NCBI GenBank assembly: GCA_045546255.1
Contig: JAZQCK010000071.1
Location: 3,543-67,542 of the forward strand
From: RGIG5612 sp045546255
Lineage (GTDB): Bacteria; Bacillota; Clostridia; Lachnospirales; Lachnospiraceae
Reading direction: 5' to 3'
Length of the DNA stretch: 64,000 bases
The notes beneath the pieces are model-generated. The model was given only the letters and a program-made list of their open reading frames with translations. It made no database searches and was not told the origin of the DNA. The position numbers and the translations under genes were made by a program. Positions within the stretch are counted from its first letter, which is position 1; the number at the start of each line of letters is the position of its first letter. Positions 59,433 to 64,000 of this stretch are shown here, piece after piece.

Positions 59433-60578
59433 TTAGCGCTTATCCTTAAAAACCCATTTTCTCTGTATTCCGTAACTGAAAACAAACAGACACATATCTA
59501 CAACGCATTTGATCACAACGTTTAAGAATCCGGTCACATGCAGCAGTCCGTTTGCAAAAAGGTCAACCAGAAGGAACGAAAGGATCATCTGGCAGATTGC
59601 AAGAATAAAATACTTGGTAGCGGTCTTTCTGACATTTGCAGAATCTTTGAAGACCACCTTCCGGTTGATCGCATAGTTGACGATAGATGAGATTACGCGC
59701 GAGGTCAGGGTTGCAATCAAAACCGCGGCGATGTTTAAATTCCAGGAATGATGAATCAGCGCCCATGCAAGTGAAGATGCTTCCCCGATTGAATCCTTCA
59801 GATTCCAAACAGCTCCGCAGATCGCCATCGTGATCCAGTAGACCCCGATATCCACGACCCAGGAAGTAATGGAGCTGAGGATGAATTTAAAAAAGTATTT
59901 TAAAACGACGACATAGATTTTCGCCGAGTCTTTCAACGGATTGAAATGGGAGGACTCGTTATCGTCAATATAGATCGTTTCAATCGGAACTTCCAGATAT
60001 GGAATCTTGCGATTTACGATCTCGATGAGCATATGGGTCTCATACTCATAGCGGTCGCCCTTCAGCTCAGAAAATGCTTCAAAACATTCCGCAGGGATCA
60101 CACGAAGACCTGTCTGTGTATCTTTTAATTTGATGCCGCAGGCGAAACGATAGATCACACTGGAAACTTTGTTTCCAAAACGGCTTCTTGGAGGAATATT
60201 TTCGCTGTCAAAATCACGGCCTCCGATGATCACCGTACCCGGATGCTTTTTATAGGCATCCAGACAATCCTGCATCGACTCCGTTGTATGCTGTCCATCC
60301 CCGTCACAAGTGATTCCGACTTCGATATCCGGCCGGTTTTCATGCAGGTAACGAAAGGCGGTTTTCAGGCCTGCGCCCTTTCCTTTATTCACTTCATGCG
60401 TTAAAACAGTAACCTCAGGATATACATTTGCTTCGTCAAAAAAGTGGACATACTCCGGAGCACTGCCGTCGTTCACCGTTATGATATTTTTATATCCGGA
60501 GTCGATTAATTTGCGGACAAAGGCCGCGAACTTCTCATCCGGATTCAAGACGGGTAAAATAACCGCTACATTCATCAT
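59433..60578 (-). CDS. GT2 glycosyltransferase fused to a GtrA-like membrane domain
   Basis: A 381-residue fusion. The N-terminal GT2 domain (about 1-220) has ILPVLNPDEKFAAFVRKLI, NKGKGAGLKTAF, the metal DxD-like CDGDGQH and GRDFDSENI. The C-terminal 150 residues have four hydrophobic spans typical of GtrA. It resembles polyprenyl-phosphate sugar transferases that load and flip lipid carriers. It overlaps the MobA-like gene by 4 nt (ATGA). Confidence 0.9.
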   Translation of the reverse strand: MMNVAVILPVLNPDEKFAAFVRKLIDSGYKNIITVNDGSAPEYVHFFDEANVYPEVTVLTHEVNKGKGAGLKTAFRYLHENRPDIEVGITCDGDGQHTTESMQDCLDAYKKHPGTVIIGGRDFDSENIPPRSRFGNKVSSVIYRFACGIKLKDTQTGLRVIPAECFEAFSELKGDRYEYETHMLIEIVNRKIPYLEVPIETIYIDDNESSHFNPLKDSAKIYVVVLKYFFKFILSSITSWVVDIGVYWITMAICGAVWNLKDSIGEASSLAWALIHHSWNLNIAAVLIATLTSRVISSIVNYAINRKVVFKDSANVRKTATKYFILAICQMILSFLLVDLFANGLLHVTGFLNVVIKCVVDMCLFVFSYGIQRKWVFKDKR

Positions 60579-61177
60579 TTGATTAATTCCTTATATTCCT
60601 GCTCCGTATTGATATTCCGGAACGCGTTTTCCAATTCCAACTCCGTTTTATCAGAAAACCTTGCCGCTAAATCTGTGCAGGAATAGTATTTTGTATTTTC
60701 CCCAAATGCGAGCCTGATCCTGTAGTTCCCTTCATTGACCAGCTGCTTCATTTTCTGAAGAACACTTTTCCCGTAGGCTCCAATCAATGGCTCCAGCTTA
60801 TCTCCATTTCGTAACACCACAGCGTTCGTTTCACACTGATCATAGAAAAACGATAAAACAGCCATATCCGCTTTCGGAACATCCGCAGGAACCACGGCAA
60901 AGCATTCTGTTCCGCTCCTTTCATAAACCGAAACAATACCGCCCATTGGGCCTTTTTCAGAATACTGATCCGGAACGATTTCAGCAGCCGGAAGGAGCTG
61001 CCTGATTTTTTCCGCATGCTCTTCGCTGCCAGCAGATATGATCACTTTTTCAAAAAAAAGGGTGGCTTCCCGATATAATTTTCCCAGAAAAGTTTCGTTA
61101 TCATGAAGATGGAGAAAGATTTTGTCTTTCCCCATTCGGGTGCTTTTTCCACCGGCTAATATCACAAGCGTTTTCAT
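60575..61177 (-). CDS. MobA-like nucleotidyltransferase
   Basis: A 200-residue protein with the NTP-transferase motif LAGGKSTRMGKDK (7-19), GPMGGIVSV, an acidic VVPADVPK metal site and the C-terminal FRNINTEQEYKEL, all like molybdopterin guanylyltransferase MobA. It sits in an envelope-glycan operon with no molybdenum genes, so a sugar-nucleotide role is also possible. It lacks a Shine-Dalgarno sequence, and TATAAT lies 7 nt before the ATG. Confidence 0.82.
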   Translation of the reverse strand: MKTLVILAGGKSTRMGKDKIFLHLHDNETFLGKLYREATLFFEKVIISAGSEEHAEKIRQLLPAAEIVPDQYSEKGPMGGIVSVYERSGTECFAVVPADVPKADMAVLSFFYDQCETNAVVLRNGDKLEPLIGAYGKSVLQKMKQLVNEGNYRIRLAFGENTKYYSCTDLAARFSDKTELELENAFRNINTEQEYKELIK

Positions 61178-61184
61178 GGAGGCG

Positions 61185-61193
61185 ATTATACCA
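61185..61193 (-). promoter_or_regulatory. Extended -10 of the mobA-like operon, abutting the ATG
   Basis: TGG TATAAT followed by seven bases and ATG on the minus strand. The predicted transcription start falls on or next to the start codon. Confidence 0.6.
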
Positions 61194-61281
61194 TATCGCA
61201 GTATAAAAAGAAAGAAAGAGTAAGCAGCTGGAAGGTAACAAAGATTTCACAATTATTCAGCCTGATAGGCAGGGAATTTCC

Positions 61282-61310
61282 TTGAGATTTCCTCAAGTGC
61301 AAAGTATAAT
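61282..61310 (+). promoter_or_regulatory. Rubrerythrin promoter
   Basis: TTGAGA (61282-61287), a 17-nt spacer, and a perfect TATAAT (61305-61310). The leader to the ATG is about 47 nt and has a GGAGG site. Confidence 0.88.
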
Positions 61311-61318
61311 AATTGAAG
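61304..61318 (+). promoter_or_regulatory. PerR-like box overlapping the rubrerythrin -10
   Basis: GTATAATAATTGAAG matches 10 of 14 fixed positions of the PerR consensus TTATAATNATTATAA and covers the -10. Peroxide derepression would fit the gene's function. Confidence 0.4.
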
Positions 61319-61363
61319 AATTCAAAATGAATTTCGAAACTAAATCAAGGAGGATTTTAGATT

Positions 61364-61903
61364 ATGAAGTGGATTTGTAAAGTATGTGGTTACGTACATG
61401 AAGGAGATACACCTCCAGAGCAGTGCCCGGTATGCAAAGCAGGAAAAGAGAATTTCGAACAGATGGGTGGCGGCAAAACATGGGCTTGTGAGCACGTGGT
61501 AGGCGTAGCACAGACGGCTCCGGAAGAGATCAAGCAGGGACTTCGCGACATGTTTAACGGCGAATGCTCTGAAGTAGGTATGTATCTTGCTATGGCAAGA
61601 GTTGCTATGAGAGAAGGCTATCCGGAAATCGGTTTATACTGGGAAAAAGCAGCATATGAAGAAGCTGAACATGCAGCAATGTTCGCAGAGCTGCTTGGAG
61701 AAGTTCTGACTGATTCCACAAAGAAAAACCTTGAAATGAGAGCTGACGCGGAAAATGGTGCAACTCAGGGAAGAGCTGATCTTGCAAAGAAGGCAAAAGA
61801 GCTTGGCCTCGACCCGATTCATGATATCGTTCATGAGATTGGACGCGACGAGGCTAGACACGGAAGAGCTTTCGAAGGACTGCTTCAGAGATATTTCCAT
61901 TAA
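61364..61903 (+). CDS. Reverse rubrerythrin (NADH peroxidase-type)
   Basis: A 179-residue protein with the rubredoxin domain first (Cys5, Cys8, Cys21, Cys24 in MKWICKVCGYVHEG and EQCPVCKAG), then a ferritin-like diiron domain (ECSEVGMYLAMARVA, YEEAEHAAMFAELL, EIGRDEARHGRAF). The reversed order is that of the peroxide-reducing rubrerythrins of Clostridia. It probably removes H2O2 or oxygen using electrons from NADH via rubredoxin. A rubredoxin gene follows 33 nt later. Confidence 0.95.
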   Translation: MKWICKVCGYVHEGDTPPEQCPVCKAGKENFEQMGGGKTWACEHVVGVAQTAPEEIKQGLRDMFNGECSEVGMYLAMARVAMREGYPEIGLYWEKAAYEEAEHAAMFAELLGEVLTDSTKKNLEMRADAENGATQGRADLAKKAKELGLDPIHDIVHEIGRDEARHGRAFEGLLQRYFH

Positions 61904-61935
61904 ACAACCTCAACCATTTAGGGAAGGAGACACTT

Positions 61936-62091
61936 ATGAAATACACTTGTGATACCTGCGGTTATACCTATGATCCTGTATTAGGTGATCCGGATAACGG
62001 AATTGAACCGGGAACAGCGTGGGAAGACGTTCCTGCTGACTGGGTATGCCCGGTCTGCGGAGTGGGAAAAGATTCCTTTTCCCCGGAATAA
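61936..62091 (+). CDS. Rubredoxin
   Basis: A 51-residue one-iron electron carrier. Ligands are Cys5, Cys8, Cys38 and Cys41 (CDTCGY and CPVCGV), with the conserved aromatic residues Tyr4 and Trp36. GAAGGAGA precedes the ATG. It probably feeds electrons to the rubrerythrin encoded upstream. It is too short for most gene finders, but every family residue is present. Confidence 0.97.
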   Translation: MKYTCDTCGYTYDPVLGDPDNGIEPGTAWEDVPADWVCPVCGVGKDSFSPE

Positions 62092-62114
62092 GAATCACTC
62101 GTTATTTGTACCAG

Positions 62115-62144
62115 AAGGGGAGCTTTTCATAAGCTTCCCTTTTT
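62115..62144 (+). terminator. Terminator of the rubrerythrin-rubredoxin unit
   Basis: AAGGGGAGCTT (62115-62125) pairs with AAGCTTCCCTT (62131-62141) with one G-T pair, followed by TTTTTG. Confidence 0.85.
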
Positions 62145-62188
62145 GTTTCTTCATCCGTCAGAAATCATTTTCAACCTATGCTCTGTCA

Positions 62189-62197
62189 TGCTATAAT
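62189..62197 (+). promoter_or_regulatory. Extended -10 of the LCP gene, close to the ATG
   Basis: TGC TATAAT (62189-62197), then eight bases, then ATG at 62206. No purine-rich ribosome site is present. The -35 region (TTTCAA) is weak. Confidence 0.55.
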
Positions 62198-62205
62198 ATT
62201 TCACT

Positions 62206-63651
62206 ATGAAAGAATCTATTTTCGTCCGAATTAAAAATAGTATTTCCGAATGGCCAACCTGGAAGAAAGTCGGAATGATCATCGTCGGAGTGCAGTGTAT
62301 CTTAAGCATTGTTGCGATCATCACTCTTTCGCTGCTTGGGATTCTGTCCGGTGTTTGGCTTGCGATCGCCATCATACTCCTGCTTGTGTTTGCCATTCTT
62401 GCCTATATTGTTCAGCAGAACAAATCCACGCATATTGCCGGCAAAATTGTTTCAATTATTTTGTGTTTGATCATTCTGGTTGCTGATATCGGGCTGATCC
62501 GTGTTCAGAGTTTCCTCGATAAGGTCGATAACAATGTTAAGAAAACCGAAAGCAAGGATGTCGACGTCGCGATCGATCCGTTTATTGTCTATGTCAGCGG
62601 CAATGATGAATATGGCGACTTAGAGTTTGACGGCATGACCGATGTTAATATCCTGATCTGTGTCAATCCGCAGAGCAACCAGGTCTTAATGATCAGTACC
62701 CCGAGAGATTTTTATGTCGAATTCCCGGGGTACACGGAGGGCGAACGTGACAAACTCAGTCATTCCGGCTACTACGGCATGGAGGCGCAGATCAAAACCT
62801 TAGAGACGCTTTATGAATGCGACATCAACTACTATGTCTGGCTGAACTTCACTTCCTTTATTGAGATCGTAGATGCCGTCGGCGGTATCACGATTGAAAA
62901 TGAACAGGAATTTACGTCCAATGACGGCTTTTACTTCCCAGCCGGAACTTTGGAGCTGGACGGACTCCATTCCCTGCATTATGTAAGAGAACGCAACTCC
63001 TTTGCAGGCGGAGATTTTGCAAGAGGCAAGCATCAGGAAGAATTCATCGGCCTTATGATCGATAAGATCTTAAAGTCCAACTCTCTTGCAACATATAACA
63101 ACCTGCTGAGTGCCGTGGAAAAGAACTGCTCTACCAACATGCCTCAGAACCGGATCATGGAGCTGATCAAAAAGCAGATTTCCGATAATCCAAAATGGGA
63201 GATCACCATGGCACAGGCAGAAGGTGCGATCATGGCACAGGCCTGCTACACTTATAAACCGCAGGTTCTTTCAGTCGTTATGCCATATAAGCAGTCTGTC
63301 GAATATGTAAGGCAGATGCTGAGAGATTTCTATGCCGGAAAAAAAGTCACTGCCCTGCAGATGCAGCCGGATGATGACTATAGTTATCTGACGGTGCCGG
63401 ATCCTGTCGACTGGAACAACTACTATGACGTTGAAGGCTTTGGCGCAGACGTGATCAACGCGATCTATGGCGAAGTGATTACCACAGCAGCACCGGAGAC
63501 GACTCCTGCACCGGCTGAAACAACTCCTGCACCGGCTGAGGGTGGCGGAGAGGAACCGGTAAATCCAAATCCAGATGAACCGGTACCCGAGCCTGTAGAA
63601 CCGGTTACGGACCCAGCAACAGATGCTCCGGTTGACACGCCGAATCCCTAA
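62206..63651 (+). CDS. LytR-CpsA-Psr (LCP) family cell-wall ligase
   Basis: A 481-residue membrane-anchored phosphotransferase that attaches glycopolymers to peptidoglycan. Three hydrophobic segments (about 18-100) precede the LCP domain (about 130-330), which has TDVNILICV, STPRDFYVEFPG, DAVGGITIENEQEF and the catalytic-site RERNSFAGGDFARGKHQEEF (cut). The C-terminal tail is a Pro/Thr/Glu-rich repeat (APAETTPAPAE). No Shine-Dalgarno sequence is visible. The GT2 gene follows, which fits a surface-polymer locus. Confidence 0.93.
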   Translation: MKESIFVRIKNSISEWPTWKKVGMIIVGVQCILSIVAIITLSLLGILSGVWLAIAIILLLVFAILAYIVQQNKSTHIAGKIVSIILCLIILVADIGLIRVQSFLDKVDNNVKKTESKDVDVAIDPFIVYVSGNDEYGDLEFDGMTDVNILICVNPQSNQVLMISTPRDFYVEFPGYTEGERDKLSHSGYYGMEAQIKTLETLYECDINYYVWLNFTSFIEIVDAVGGITIENEQEFTSNDGFYFPAGTLELDGLHSLHYVRERNSFAGGDFARGKHQEEFIGLMIDKILKSNSLATYNNLLSAVEKNCSTNMPQNRIMELIKKQISDNPKWEITMAQAEGAIMAQACYTYKPQVLSVVMPYKQSVEYVRQMLRDFYAGKKVTALQMQPDDDYSYLTVPDPVDWNNYYDVEGFGADVINAIYGEVITTAAPETTPAPAETTPAPAEGGGEEPVNPNPDEPVPEPVEPVTDPATDAPVDTPNP

Positions 63652-63701
63652 TAGGATTTCGTTCCCTCATATGTTCTATTAAAGCTTAGGAGAAAAATCA
63701 C

Positions 63702-64000
63702 TTGAAAAAAATACTAGCTGCCATCGTAACTTATAACCGTCTTGATCTTTTAAAAAAGGTCGTCTCAGCCCTGGAGGCACAGACTGTCCCTTGTGACATT
63801 CTGCTGGTCAACAACGCCAGCACCGATGATACGGAAGATTGGGCGCTCGCTCATAAAGAAGCTCTTTCCGGCGATGCTCCCTTTCAGTTCCTCTATGAAA
63901 ATACCGGAGCGAACCTCGGAGGTGCCGGTGGCTTTAACTACGGTATGCGCAGAAGTGTGGAATTAGGATATGATCTGGTCTGGATCATGGATGATGATGC
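63702..64000 (+). CDS. GT2 glycosyltransferase, partial at window edge
   Basis: The first 99 codons of a family 2 glycosyltransferase, starting at TTG with AGGAG 9 nt before. KKILAAIVTYNRLDLL is the N-terminal strand and turn, VNNASTDDTEDW the nucleotide-contact region, and IMDDDA the metal-binding DDD. ANLGGAGGFNYGM is typical of GlfT/rhamnosyl-type enzymes. It follows the LCP gene in the same direction. The end lies outside the window. Confidence 0.9.
   Translation, partial: MKKILAAIVTYNRLDLLKKVVSALEAQTVPCDILLVNNASTDDTEDWALAHKEALSGDAPFQFLYENTGANLGGAGGFNYGMRRSVELGYDLVWIMDDD

Noticed and set aside
60575..61177. Evidence for molybdenum cofactor use
   Set aside because: The MobA-like protein is alone among glycan genes and no moa/moe genes or molybdoenzymes are present, so molybdenum use cannot be inferred.
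1..64000. CRISPR array, prophage, toxin-antitoxin pair or defence island
   Set aside because: No regularly spaced repeats, phage structural genes, recombinases or recognised defence genes were seen. Only small palindromic repeats occur.

Overview
The window looks like a low-to-moderate GC chromosomal segment of an anaerobic member of the Clostridia. The evidence is a complete S10-spc-alpha ribosomal block with a zinc-binding (type Z) S14, DUF4364, DUF1292 and DUF1846 family genes, an ECF transporter core beside the ribosomal block, a clostripain-type peptidase, butyrate kinases, a ferredoxin-linked 2-oxoacid oxidoreductase, and rubrerythrin plus rubredoxin for oxygen defence. I cannot name the genus. 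No rRNA, tRNA, CRISPR array, prophage or complete insertion sequence was found.

Layout. 1-1.2 kb: DUF4364 and engB. 1.3-5.9 kb (minus strand): tig, clpP, clpX, then a short G3E/CobW-type GTPase whose only sensible start codon is ATC, and a histidine-rich metal-binding protein. 6.1-9.5 kb: truA, carrying REP-like palindromes inside and on both sides of the gene, and divergently a LexA-controlled cassette (92-aa protein, Y-family polymerase, YolD-like protein). 9.5-12.9 kb: flavoprotein, OFA-type MFS transporter and a LysR regulator. 13-16 kb: ECF transporter operon. 16.2-17.6 kb: a second OFA-type MFS gene between the ECF genes and the ribosomal block. 17.9-33.6 kb: the full rpsJ-to-rplQ block with secY, adk, map and infA, a second promoter before rpmJ, an unusual structured insertion between rpsH and rplF, and a structured S10 leader with an intrinsic terminator. 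34-41 kb: LysR regulator, UroD-like protein with a small beta-rich partner, sugar acetyltransferase, PatB/MalY C-S lyase, butyrate kinase 1 and an AEC permease. 41-48 kb: DUF1292 protein, clostripain-like peptidase with a 58-aa companion, a methyltransferase, PutP and a DUF1846 protein. 48.4-54.9 kb: a metabolic operon (iorA, iorB, 2-hydroxyacid dehydrogenase, butyrate kinase 3, GntR regulator, butyrate kinase 2). 55-61.2 kb: an envelope operon (MobA-like transferase, GT2-GtrA fusion, NAGPA-type protein, a 650-aa charged membrane protein, CapA). 61.3-64 kb: rubrerythrin, rubredoxin, an LCP cell-wall ligase and the start of a GT2 glycosyltransferase.

How the genes work together. The iorA operon reads as a 2-oxoacid fermentation module. 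A transaminated amino acid would be reduced to a 2-hydroxyacid by the dehydrogenase, or oxidatively decarboxylated by IorAB to an acyl-CoA plus reduced ferredoxin. The kinases would then be placed for ATP formation from an acyl phosphate. Two GTNNAC sites lie just downstream of the iorA promoter, the expected place for the operon's own FCD-type GntR repressor. One kinase in this operon (Buk2) lacks three residues conserved in its two paralogues here. A recurring regulatory feature is four genes (truA, AEC permease, mobA-like, LCP) with an extended -10 box only 7-9 nt before the ATG and no clear Shine-Dalgarno sequence, which suggests nearly leaderless transcripts.
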